Origin: Sphingobacteriales bacterium
GTDB lineage: Bacteria > Bacteroidota > Bacteroidia > Chitinophagales > JADIYW01
Direction: 5' to 3'
DNA: 64,000 bases
NCBI GenBank assembly: GCA_016699615.1
Contig: CP064984.1
Coordinates: forward strand, 682,001-746,000
The notes below the pieces were generated by a model. The model ran no database searches. It was not told the DNA's origin and was given only the letters and a program-made list of their open reading frames with translations. The translations under genes were made by a program, and so were the position numbers. Below, piece by piece: positions 1 through 8,031 of this stretch (position 1 is its first letter; each line of letters begins with the position of its first letter).

Positions 1-1647
1 AATTTCTATTTTGGAATTTGCTGCTTCTGTTTTTAAACCACCTGCATAAAACAATAAGTCATTTAATGTTAAGTTTTGAGAATATTCTAATACTGCAGGT
101 TTTAGAACAGCACCTTGTATAGATACCATAAATTTTTCGGCAAAATTAGATTGTGAAAATATCTCAATTTTATCATCTTTCTGTAATAGGAAATTATCAG
201 CAGAATTTGGATCTAATAAGATATTAGATAGTGAAAATTTAGTAATTACTTCTGATTGGTCTGGCATTTTTCTCTTTAGATATGCTCTATCAATATATGC
301 ATCTAATCTGATGCCACCAGCCATAATTATTACATCAGAAATTCTATAATTTTCTTTCAATTGATATCTACCAGGAAATCTTACTGAACCTGAGATATTT
401 ACGCCATTCTCTACTCCATTAGGAATAAATGATATATCAACAATATCGCCATCATTAAGTTTAAAATTTTCATTATTAAACATTAACTTTTCATAGTCAA
501 TATTAATAATTTCAGTTTTGTCTTTTACATATCTAGTTATTTGTATAGTTCTAATAAATGCATCTGGTTTTAATCCACCTGCAAATACAATTAATTCATT
601 TAAACCTTCGTTTGATTTAAGCTCATAGATAGATGGTCTTCTAACAGCACCTTGAACTTTTACTAATTTTTCTGCTACTGGAACATAAACAAAATCTCCA
701 CTTTGTAGGTAGAAATTATCTTGAGGCATTGGATTGAATAAAAACTGATGTAAGTCGAATGTCTTTACCAATTTACCTTCTCTTTTTACCTGAATATTTC
801 TTACTGTACCTATTCTAGTAACTCCATCAGCTGCATTTACTGCATTGAAAACAGAATTTATTGCTGGAATTTTGTAAGTTCCTGGAGTAATAACCTCTCC
901 TACTAGATTTATATCTATTGACCTAGAGTAATTTAAGCTAATTTCATATTTTGTATTAGCTGGATTAATGAATGTATTTAATCTTTTGCCTATTACTGCT
1001 TTCGCAGCAACAAAAGTAATTCCTTTTAAATATAGGCGACCAAATTCTTTCTCTTGAATATATCCATCATCTCCAATCTTAAATTTGTTATTGTAATCTG
1101 CATATCCCCAAACAGAAATTAATAATTCATCTCCGACGCCAAGCACATATGAATCTGGTGCTTTGGTATCTGTAGATTTTAGAAATAATTGTAAGTTATC
1201 TGTCGAAAAAAATCTATGTCCAAATATTTCGTTTGATATATCTATATCTTTTAATTTTACTCTTTCGTTTCGCATGCTATCTAATGTTAAGAACATGGAG
1301 TCTTGTTTAACTCTCATTTCTAACATTAATGCAGCATAATCTGGATCTAGAATACTAGATATTATTTCTCCAGCAAGACCTGAACCTGAAGGTTGCTCTT
1401 CTGCTTTTCCACCTGTGAGTAATTTAATGATATTTGGATCTACACCTAGCATCTTTGCTTGTTGTAATGCAGCTGCTTGTGAAGCACCAGATGTACCTAC
1501 TTTTGTTGTAGATGCTGTTCTTGCTGCATTCATTACAGAATTATATCCTGTGCTTCCGAGATTTAATAATTGACCTAACCCAACTTGCGTGTATGCTAAA
1601 AAGCTAAAATTTAGAAGAAATATACTAAAAAGGACTCTTAATTTCAT
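1..1647 (-). CDS. SLBB-domain polysaccharide export protein (C-terminus off window)
   Basis: The reading frame is open on the minus strand from an ATG at 1647 to the window edge (549 codons, no stop), so the C-terminus is missing. It begins with a signal peptide (MKLRVLFSIFLLNFSFLAYTQ). A polysaccharide-export (Poly_export/Wza-like) segment lies near residues 165-250, around VLGVGDELLISVWGYAD. At least three SLBB-like repeats follow, with the recurring pattern V-x-GxVxxPGxY and xxxAGGL/I. Wza-family proteins form the outer-membrane channel for capsule or exopolysaccharide. The length and several SLBB repeats fit the long Bacteroidota version. It lies downstream of the OmpA-type gene on the same strand but has its own promoter-like box. 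Family call is firm; the exported polymer is unknown. Confidence 0.85.
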   Translation of the reverse strand, partial: MKLRVLFSIFLLNFSFLAYTQVGLGQLLNLGSTGYNSVMNAARTASTTKVGTSGASQAAALQQAKMLGVDPNIIKLLTGGKAEEQPSGSGLAGEIISSILDPDYAALMLEMRVKQDSMFLTLDSMRNERVKLKDIDISNEIFGHRFFSTDNLQLFLKSTDTKAPDSYVLGVGDELLISVWGYADYNNKFKIGDDGYIQEKEFGRLYLKGITFVAAKAVIGKRLNTFINPANTKYEISLNYSRSIDINLVGEVITPGTYKIPAINSVFNAVNAADGVTRIGTVRNIQVKREGKLVKTFDLHQFLFNPMPQDNFYLQSGDFVYVPVAEKLVKVQGAVRRPSIYELKSNEGLNELIVFAGGLKPDAFIRTIQITRYVKDKTEIINIDYEKLMFNNENFKLNDGDIVDISFIPNGVENGVNISGSVRFPGRYQLKENYRISDVIIMAGGIRLDAYIDRAYLKRKMPDQSEVITKFSLSNILLDPNSADNFLLQKDDKIEIFSQSNFAEKFMVSIQGAVLKPAVLEYSQNLTLNDLLFYAGGLKTEAANSKIEI

Positions 1648-1678
1648 TATATTATATTGATAGACTTAATTTATTTAA

Positions 1679-1686
1679 CAAAGATA
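1679..1686 (-). promoter_or_regulatory. Bacteroidota -7 box upstream of SLBB gene
   Basis: Minus-strand TATCTTTG matches the Bacteroidota -7 consensus TAnnTTTG. It lies 32 bases before the ATG at 1647 and just after the putative terminator of the OmpA-type gene, so the SLBB gene probably has its own transcription start near 1673. Confidence 0.55.
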
Positions 1687-1689
1687 CAT

Positions 1690-1716
1690 AAAAAAGGCTA
1701 CACGTTGTATAGCCTT
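1690..1716 (-). terminator. Rho-independent terminator after OmpA-type gene
   Basis: On the minus strand, AAGGCTA (complement of 1710-1716) pairs with TAGCCTT (complement of 1694-1700), and a run of T follows. It lies about 25 bases beyond the stop codon at 1742, so it probably ends the OmpA-type transcript. Confidence 0.6.
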
Positions 1717-1741
1717 AATTTTTTATGATATTTTTATAAAT

Positions 1742-3331
1742 TTATTTATTCAAAGGATAGAATTCAACTCTTCTATTTAACTGATGGAGTGCTTCAGTGT
1801 TTGCATTAGGAATCATATTCACTTTTTCACCATAGTGTTCTAGTTTGAATCTGCTTCTATCAATTCCAAAGTTTTTAACAATATAATCAACTGCTGCATC
1901 TACTCTGTTTGCTGATAAATTGTCATTATACGCATCTGTTTGTCTAACATCTGTATGTCCTTTTGCAACTACTTGTAAATCTGGGTTATTCTTCATCACG
2001 TTGGCAATTTTAAATAACTCTGGTATTTCAGATGTTCTGATATTATATTTATCTAAGTCAAAGAATATTAATGATAAATTCCATCCACTAACGGTGCCTG
2101 TTTTAATCTCGTTATTGATAATATTTTTTACTTCTCGAATTTGTTCAGGAGTTAATCCGTCAGGTCTTATATTTATCCCTTCTTTTATTGGTAATAAAGG
2201 CGTTGAGAATGGTTCTGGATCTTTATGGTCTGGATAGCCATCTTTATCTGAATCAAGTGTTCTTCCGTGTGTATCTACTATTGCGTCTGGTTCTGTGTTT
2301 GGTTCTAAGTCTAATTCATCAATTACACCATCATTATCAGCATCTTTAACTCTGTATTGATTTTTAAGTTTTTCGTCTACCACATTCATATAAGCTTCTA
2401 ATGGATTAACCCATTCATTGTGTTCTTTTTGTGCGCCTATTCTACCAAACTTAAATGTGATATTTGCATTCACATAAGAATATGCATCTCTATTCATTTT
2501 TGACAAAGAAACTTTAGTTGGTTTTCCTGAAATTGCATCAATTACATCTGCTCTTGACTGGAAGTTAAATGCATCTATCTTATCAGAGTTTGTAAATACA
2601 AACATTCCTTCAATTCCAAAATCTATTGTTTTTGTACATTTGAATTTTAATCCTAATGACAAAGGATAAACAATTTCAGTAAATTTATTTGTATATCCTC
2701 TTGTGTATGCTGAGCCTTTGATTGGATTATCATTTGCAACATTATAAATGTTTGATTCTAATCTAATGAATCCAATTCCTAAACGTGAGAAAACAGAAAC
2801 TCTTCTTTCTTTCCATGGTTTTTGCTTAATATTTGATTTAATCCATCTATTAATTCCAAAAAACATATTACTCCAATTTACATAAGCACATATAGTTCCT
2901 TGATGAAAAACATTTGTTTTAAAATATACTTCTTGGTCAAATCCTAGTGTTTCCCAATGTTTTCTATCTTCAGCAAATCCACCTTTTGTAACAGTTCTTC
3001 CAGATAATTGTCCTAATGTATAATCTAAATTAATTCCGAAAATATTACCCATCATTTTAGTAATCCCAATTCCTGCGCCCCATTGAATTTCACTTGGAGA
3101 TTTCATTTGTCTAAACCAGTCATAACTTCTAATATCTGTGAACGGAGAAGTTGCTCCACCATGTATGGTGAAAGACCAATCTTTTAAAAATTTTTTAGTT
3201 TCTATTCTTGATGATGTTGTCAAACTTGAACTTGACTTTTTATTCTTAGTATCAGATTGTTCGTTTGAAAATACTACATTTGCAATCATTAAGATTGAGA
3301 AAAACATGACTAGACGTTCATTTTTTAACAT
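1742..3331 (-). CDS. OmpA-family outer-membrane protein with TSP3 repeats
   Basis: About 529 residues. A signal peptide (MLKNERLVMFFSILMIANVV) is followed by a beta-rich region (about 30-310) resembling an outer-membrane barrel. Two thrombospondin-type-3 calcium motifs follow (DADNDGVIDELDLEPN, DSDKDGYPDHKDPEP). The C-terminal OmpA peptidoglycan-binding domain (about 420-525) contains GHTDVRQTDAYNDNLSANR and ends NRRVEFYP. Such proteins tether the outer membrane to peptidoglycan. I chose the ATG at 3331, which gives a clean signal peptide; an upstream TTG at 3352 would add seven residues. It is divergent from mnmE with 79 bases between them. The family call is firm; the role of the N-terminal region is inferred. 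Confidence 0.88.
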   Translation of the reverse strand: MLKNERLVMFFSILMIANVVFSNEQSDTKNKKSSSSLTTSSRIETKKFLKDWSFTIHGGATSPFTDIRSYDWFRQMKSPSEIQWGAGIGITKMMGNIFGINLDYTLGQLSGRTVTKGGFAEDRKHWETLGFDQEVYFKTNVFHQGTICAYVNWSNMFFGINRWIKSNIKQKPWKERRVSVFSRLGIGFIRLESNIYNVANDNPIKGSAYTRGYTNKFTEIVYPLSLGLKFKCTKTIDFGIEGMFVFTNSDKIDAFNFQSRADVIDAISGKPTKVSLSKMNRDAYSYVNANITFKFGRIGAQKEHNEWVNPLEAYMNVVDEKLKNQYRVKDADNDGVIDELDLEPNTEPDAIVDTHGRTLDSDKDGYPDHKDPEPFSTPLLPIKEGINIRPDGLTPEQIREVKNIINNEIKTGTVSGWNLSLIFFDLDKYNIRTSEIPELFKIANVMKNNPDLQVVAKGHTDVRQTDAYNDNLSANRVDAAVDYIVKNFGIDRSRFKLEHYGEKVNMIPNANTEALHQLNRRVEFYPLNK

Positions 3332-3410
3332 AAAAATTAGATTTTGCAACAAATATATAAAAGAAAATCTATTATTTAAGCAAAATTAACTAATTTATAA
3401 GAAATATAAC

Positions 3411-4798
3411 ATGAAAATTTTGGAGCAAAATGCAATTGTAGCCTTATCAACACCACAAGGAAATGGTGCAATTGCGATAATTAGAATTTCAGGCAATAAT
3501 GCAATACAAATTTGTGATAAGATTTTCTTTGGCAAGCAATTGGCTGAGCAAGAGTCTCATACAATTCATTTTGGAATAATAAAAGATGCTAATGGCGAAA
3601 AAATAGATGAAGTTTTAGTTAGTATTTTTAAAAACCCTAATTCATATACAGGAGAAGATCTATGCGAAATATCATGCCATTGTTCAAATTATATTATTAG
3701 TAAAATAATACAATTAATTACTGAGAATGGTGCGATGCTAGCAAAAGCTGGAGAATTTACATTGCGTGCATTTATGAATGGTAAACTTGACTTAGCTCAG
3801 GCTGAAGCTGTTGCTGATATTATTGCATCTGATTCTGAAGCATCACATAGAATGGCCATGAAACAAATGCGTGGTGGAATTTCTAAAAAACTAAAATCAT
3901 TAAGAACTGCTTTAATAGATTTTGCTGCATTAATAGAATTAGAATTAGATTTTGCTGAAGAAGATGTAGAGTTTGCTGATAGAACTAAATTAAAAAATAC
4001 ATTATTTGAACTTCTAAGTGAGCTAAACAATCTAATTCAATCATTTGCATATGGAAATGCAATAAAAAATGGAATAAAGGTTGCCATAGTTGGAAAACCA
4101 AATGCAGGGAAATCTAGTTGGATTAATGCATTGATGAATGATGAAGTTGCAATTGTATCAGAAATTGCTGGCACAACAAGAGATAAAATTGAATCGACAT
4201 TAAATATTAATGGCATACAATTTAGACTAATTGACACAGCTGGAATTAGAGATACGGTAGATACAATAGAAAAAATAGGTGTGCAAAAAGCTTTGGAAAC
4301 GATACAACAAGCAGCAATCATTCTTTATATTTTTGATATTACCAATTTAGATACAATAGACTTAGAAAAAGAACTTGCAGCTGTAAATAGGAACGAACAT
4401 GTGCCATTAATCATCATTGCTAATAAATCTGATTTAGTACAAAAAATTTGAAAGACGATGACAAATTAAATACCTATAATAATATTCATATATCATCATC
4501 AAAAAACAATTCAGATATTCAAATGATAAAAGACAAACTATTTGAAACTGTAACACAAGACATAAAATCAAATCAAGAGAGCGTAATTGTATCCAATAGT
4601 AGACACTTGGAAGCATTGGAGCAATCTAAAATTGCTATTGAACAAATATTATTTAACTTAGATAGTTCAATTTCGACAGAACTAGTAACGCAAGATATAA
4701 AAATTGCATTAAGATACTTAGGATCAATCACTGGAGAAATAGATGTAGATAAAGACATATTAAATTCAATTTTCTCCAAGTTTTGTATCGGAAAGTAG
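3411..4798 (+). CDS. mnmE: tRNA modification GTPase MnmE, frameshifted
   Basis: MnmE (TrmE/ThdF) works with MnmG to modify U34 of tRNAs. The N-terminal folate-binding domain, helical domain and inserted G domain are clear: G1 GKPNAGKSS (~228), AGTTRD (~253), DTAGI (~275) and G4 NKSDL (~338). The frame hits a stop at 4449-4451, just after NKSDLVQK, and continues in the next frame to the C-terminal motif FCIGK at 4798. Adding one A to the six-A run at 4441-4446 restores a single protein of about 462 residues, the usual family length. MnmE is highly conserved, so a sequencing error is the simplest reading; a real mutation or slippage is possible. Its 3' end is the integration site of the downstream array. 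Confidence 0.9.
4781..4797 (+). repeat. att site 1: 3' end of mnmE
   Basis: TTTTGTATCGGAAAGTA encodes the last residues of MnmE (FCIGK) and its stop. Near-identical copies recur at 28344, 38134, 39819 and 49227. This is the chromosomal-side copy, with functional mnmE coding sequence on its left. The Salmonella island SGI1 is known to integrate at the same place in trmE/thdF. Confidence 0.88.
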
Positions 4799-4803
4799 TT
4801 ATC

Positions 4804-4937
4804 TTTCTCTTATTTGCTAACTGCCTACTATTGTTGCATTTAATAATGTAGTTTCTTCTCTTTTTTGTTGCCCAATTGCACTTTATTGCTTATTTTTGTT
4901 GCCCAGTTGTTGCTCAAACAACAAATTTGTTGCCCAA
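4804..4937 (+). repeat. Left-end arm-type repeats of element 1
   Basis: TTTCTCTTATTTGC lies at 4804-4817. TTGTTGCCCA(A/G) follows at 4865-4875, 4896-4906 and 4927-4937, with the inverted form CAACAAATTTGTTG nearby. The same motifs occur at the right end of the element (28256-28308). Paired subterminal repeats are typical arm-binding sites for tyrosine integrases; that function is inferred. Confidence 0.6.
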
Positions 4938-5016
4938 AGGCACAAATTGAAAGGTACTGGTGAAATGATGCACCAATCAGCACCACCGAGCAACAACAGG
5001 CACTAATAAGCAACAT

Positions 5017-5418
5017 ATGAGTAGTACAATTAAAATTCCGAAATTCTGCCAACATTGTGGTCAGGCATTTGTTGCCCAAACCACTACAACTCGTTTTTGT
5101 GGTCATAAATGTGCCAGTAGAGCATACAAACAAAGAAAGCGAGAAGAGAAGGTTCAAACTACTCTATCCGACCAAATCAAATCCGTTACTTCTGCAAATT
5201 CCGAAAACCTGCAAAGTCTGCAAAGTTTGCCAATCAAAACAGGTAATTTTTTAAACCTTAGAGATAAAGAATTTTTAAGCGTTCAAGAAACTGCCATTTT
5301 ATTAGGTGCAAGTCGTTGGACTATTCAAAGAATGATTCAAAGAGCCGAACTTAAAGCTGGCAAGTTGGGCAGGAGAACAATTATACCACGTTCCGAAATT
5401 GATAATCTTTTTAACTGA
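5017..5418 (+). CDS. Zinc-ribbon/HTH excisionase-family protein
   Basis: 133 residues. The N-terminus has a zinc-ribbon-like set of cysteines (CQHCG, then FCGHKC, residues 9-34). The C-terminus (about 80-130) is a MerR/excisionase-like helix-turn-helix, with FLSVQETAILLGASRWTIQ and a basic GRRTIIPRSEID wing. It lies six bases upstream of the integrase gene, and element 2 has the same arrangement (28619-29182). It is probably a recombination directionality factor or a regulator of the integrase; which of the two cannot be told. Confidence 0.75.
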   Translation: MSSTIKIPKFCQHCGQAFVAQTTTTRFCGHKCASRAYKQRKREEKVQTTLSDQIKSVTSANSENLQSLQSLPIKTGNFLNLRDKEFLSVQETAILLGASRWTIQRMIQRAELKAGKLGRRTIIPRSEIDNLFN

Positions 5419-5424
5419 TGAAGT

Positions 5425-6531
5425 ATGAAAATAGCATTAAGACAACGTAAAAAGGGTAACAAGATTACCCTCTACCTTGACTACTACGACCAAGGAAAAC
5501 GAGAGTATGAACATTTAGGTTTATACCTCACACCCGAACCCGACAAAGGAAGTTTAACCAAAGCACAAAAGGACGAGAACAAAAAAATCCTTGAATTGGC
5601 TGAGAGCATCCGAAGTAAAAGACATTTAGAAGTTCAAAACAGTATATACGGTTTCCGAGATAAGGAGAAATTGAAAGGCAGTTTCTTTGAGTTTTTTGAT
5701 GCACTTACCGAAAAGAAAAAAGCCAGTTTGGGTAATTATGGCAATTGGAATGCTGTCCGTATTTTAGTAAAAGCCTATAATCCTAAAGATGTAACCTTTG
5801 AGCGATTAGATAAAGAATGGGTTGAAGGGTTCAAAGATTACCTGGACTATGAAGCCAAAACCAAAACAGGTGACGGAATTTCACTCAATACAAAATACAG
5901 CTACTTCAATAAATTAAGAGCTTCACTCAAACAGGCTTTAAAAGAGGGTCTTATTAAATTCAATCCATCTGAGCAAGTAGAACCATTTCCACAGGATGAT
6001 GTAGAACGTGAATTTTTAACCCTTGAAGAATTACAAAAGTTAGCCAACACCCATTGCCGAAATGAAACGCTAAAGCGTATGTTCATTTTTTCTTGTTTGA
6101 CTGGTTTAAGATGGTCGGATATTGAGAAACTAAAATGGTCAGAAGTTCAACATTCAGAAAACTTAGGCTACTTCATTCGTTTTCGTCAACAAAAAACCAA
6201 TGGAGCAGAAACCTTACCCATTGCCGAAGAAGCAAGAGAATTATTAGGTGAACAAAAAGAACCAAAAGAAAAGGTCTTTACAGGGCTTAAATATGGCAAC
6301 TGGAACAAAACCTACTTAAAGGATTGGTTAATTGATGCAGGCATCAATAAGCACATCACATTCCACTGTGCTCGTCATACTTACGCTACGCTTCAGTTGA
6401 CTTTAGGCACAGACATTTACACCGTTTCAAAATTATTAGGGCATAAAAACCTTTCTACTACCGAGATATACGCAAAGGTTATCAACGAGAAAAAGGTAGA
6501 AGCTGCCACCAAAATCAAAATCAAATTATAA
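5425..6531 (+). CDS. Tyrosine site-specific integrase, element 1
   Basis: 368 residues: an N-terminal Arm-DNA-binding region (about 1-90, ALRQRKKGNKITLYLDYY), a SAM-like core-binding domain (about 100-200) and a catalytic domain. Catalytic residues are visible: Arg in TGLRWSDIEKL, His and Arg in HCARHTYATLQ, His in LGHKNLSTT and the nucleophile Tyr in STTEIYAKV. It should catalyse recombination between the element and the mnmE 3' end. It is intact, and closely resembles in layout the integrases at 29201 and 39997, consistent with all three using the same target. Confidence 0.92.
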   Translation: MKIALRQRKKGNKITLYLDYYDQGKREYEHLGLYLTPEPDKGSLTKAQKDENKKILELAESIRSKRHLEVQNSIYGFRDKEKLKGSFFEFFDALTEKKKASLGNYGNWNAVRILVKAYNPKDVTFERLDKEWVEGFKDYLDYEAKTKTGDGISLNTKYSYFNKLRASLKQALKEGLIKFNPSEQVEPFPQDDVEREFLTLEELQKLANTHCRNETLKRMFIFSCLTGLRWSDIEKLKWSEVQHSENLGYFIRFRQQKTNGAETLPIAEEARELLGEQKEPKEKVFTGLKYGNWNKTYLKDWLIDAGINKHITFHCARHTYATLQLTLGTDIYTVSKLLGHKNLSTTEIYAKVINEKKVEAATKIKIKL

Positions 6532-6533
6532 AT

Positions 6534-7292
6534 ATGGAAGCACCGCAAATATTTTTAGTAGAAGAACTTGAATTGAGAATATCAATTGAAGCAGTTGAGT
6601 ACAAACATAAGTTTGACAACCTTTGGGAGCAATACAAATTCGACCCTGATTATTTCAACCGATTTATGGAAGGACCATTATTGAGTGAATTTGTTCAAAC
6701 CATTTACAAAAGAACCCAACACCTCAACAACAATGAAATCAATAAATACCTTACGGTATCATTGAGCCAGTTTAAAACCCATAGTCCAAAGCTTCGCTTT
6801 GAAACTATGAAAGAACAGTATTATAGAGATTATTGGTTTCCTAATCCTGAACCAGACCATTATTCTAAAATGTCAGAGTATGAAAGCAAATATTTTGGTC
6901 ACGTTTTTAAATGGTATGAGAAACATTTCCACCTATTCCAAGAAGCAACAGAACAAGCCCTACAAGACTTCAAAAAAGGCTATTTAGGTTCATTTGCCGA
7001 CTTCTCTATTCAAGCCCAGCAAGAGCCTAAAGACAAACTAAAAACCAATCTTACTGTCAAAGAAATAGCCTATTTATTCAGGGCCTTGTATGATGAAGGT
7101 ATCATTGAAGCAAAACACAAAACCGATATTTTCAACTTCATAGCTGAGAGCTTTTCATCCAAGCAAAAAGAAGATGTGAGTGCCAACTCTATCAAGAACG
7201 CTTTTGATGTTCCAGACTTTAATGCAGTTGATTTTTGGCAGGGAAAATTCATTCATTTAATGCAAAAAGCAAAAAAAGATAAAGAAAAATAA
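6534..7292 (+). CDS. Hypothetical protein next to integrase (RteC-like position)
   Basis: 252 residues, starting three bases after the integrase stop. I cannot assign a firm family. The C-terminal part (about 175-245: LTVKEIAYLFRALYDEGII, IFNFIAESF and SIKNAF) resembles the C-terminal region of RteC-type regulators of Bacteroides mobile elements. Proteins of similar size and position follow the integrases of element 2 (30644) and element 4 (41136). A role in element regulation or excision is an inference from position. Confidence 0.55.
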   Translation: MEAPQIFLVEELELRISIEAVEYKHKFDNLWEQYKFDPDYFNRFMEGPLLSEFVQTIYKRTQHLNNNEINKYLTVSLSQFKTHSPKLRFETMKEQYYRDYWFPNPEPDHYSKMSEYESKYFGHVFKWYEKHFHLFQEATEQALQDFKKGYLGSFADFSIQAQQEPKDKLKTNLTVKEIAYLFRALYDEGIIEAKHKTDIFNFIAESFSSKQKEDVSANSIKNAFDVPDFNAVDFWQGKFIHLMQKAKKDKEK

Positions 7293-7324
7293 ACAACCTA
7301 AATAACTGATAATAAACACAATAA

Positions 7325-7346
7325 CATAGGGTTGCACAACCCTATG
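7325..7346. repeat. 10-bp inverted repeat before HTH gene
   Basis: CATAGGGTTG and CAACCCTATG are perfect inverted arms separated by two bases, too tight for a stable RNA hairpin loop. It lies about 60 bases before the HTH gene at 7406, so it is a good operator candidate for one of the adjacent HTH proteins. Confidence 0.5.
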
Positions 7347-7405
7347 CAACTACCATAGCACCCATATAGTGCCTTGTTTTGCTTCCGTAATCATAAAAAT
7401 ATACA

Positions 7406-7708
7406 ATGATGGAAGTAAATCAAATTCTCGAAAAGCTAAGTCAATTAGAACTAAAAATTGACGAGCAAAACCTACTTCAAAAAGAAGTACTCAATTTTAA
7501 TGATGCCTGCAAGTATCTTGACATCAGTGCATCACATCTCTACAAGCTAACCTCACAAAAGCAAATCCCTCATTTTTGCCCACAGGGAAAAAAGCTCTAT
7601 TTCAACCGACAAGAAATAGACGAATGGTTAATGCGTAATAAGCAGGAAACTTCAGAGGACATCGAAACGGCAGCAGCTAATTATTTAATCAGAAACAAAC
7701 GTAAATAA
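7406..7708 (+). CDS. Helix-turn-helix DNA-binding protein (excisionase family)
   Basis: 100 residues. A short N-terminal coiled-coil-like helix (MEVNQILEKLSQLELKIDEQN) is followed by an excisionase/MerR-type HTH (about 30-80: FNDACKYLDISASHLYKLTS, then CPQGKKLYFNRQEIDEWL). Bacteroidota mobile elements commonly carry such a protein just upstream of their replication or mobilisation gene. Equivalents occur in element 2 (31803) and element 4 (41962). It is two bases upstream of a second HTH gene. Probably an Xis-like or regulatory protein. Confidence 0.75.
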   Translation: MMEVNQILEKLSQLELKIDEQNLLQKEVLNFNDACKYLDISASHLYKLTSQKQIPHFCPQGKKLYFNRQEIDEWLMRNKQETSEDIETAAANYLIRNKRK

Positions 7709-7710
7709 TT

Positions 7711-8031
7711 ATGGGCTTTTATAGATTTTCCGAAGAAGAGGTTCAAGAAATCAAACAGCGTTTAGATGCCTTGACCATAGAAGTACGCAACAAGCAAAGA
7801 ACAGAACCCGACCAAGTTTGGTATGATAATCAGGAGTTCCTCCAGATTATGAATATAAGCAAGCGTACCGCAGCTTATTGGCGTACCGAAAATGTAATTG
7901 CGTACTGTCAGGTAGGTAATAAAATCTACTACCGTTTATCCGACATTATGGATCTACTCGAAAAGAGTATTGTACCTGCAAAATTTACCAACCTTAATTT
8001 TTCTACTGATGACAACAATAACGACTTATAA
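7711..8031 (+). CDS. Second helix-turn-helix protein
   Basis: 106 residues. The central region WYDNQEFLQIMNISKRTAAY followed by WRTENVIAYCQVGNKIYYRLSDIMDLL is an HTH_17/excisionase-like DNA-binding fold, preceded by a helical N-terminus. It overlaps the start of the next gene (ATG at 8009) by 23 bases, so the two are probably co-translated. Having two small HTH proteins in a row is common in Bacteroides conjugative and mobilisable elements. Confidence 0.72.
   Translation: MGFYRFSEEEVQEIKQRLDALTIEVRNKQRTEPDQVWYDNQEFLQIMNISKRTAAYWRTENVIAYCQVGNKIYYRLSDIMDLLEKSIVPAKFTNLNFSTDDNNNDL

Noticed and set aside
4448..4798. A separate 116-residue gene after mnmE
   Set aside because: It begins at a TTG and its sequence is the C-terminal part of MnmE (ends FCIGK), joined by a one-base frameshift.
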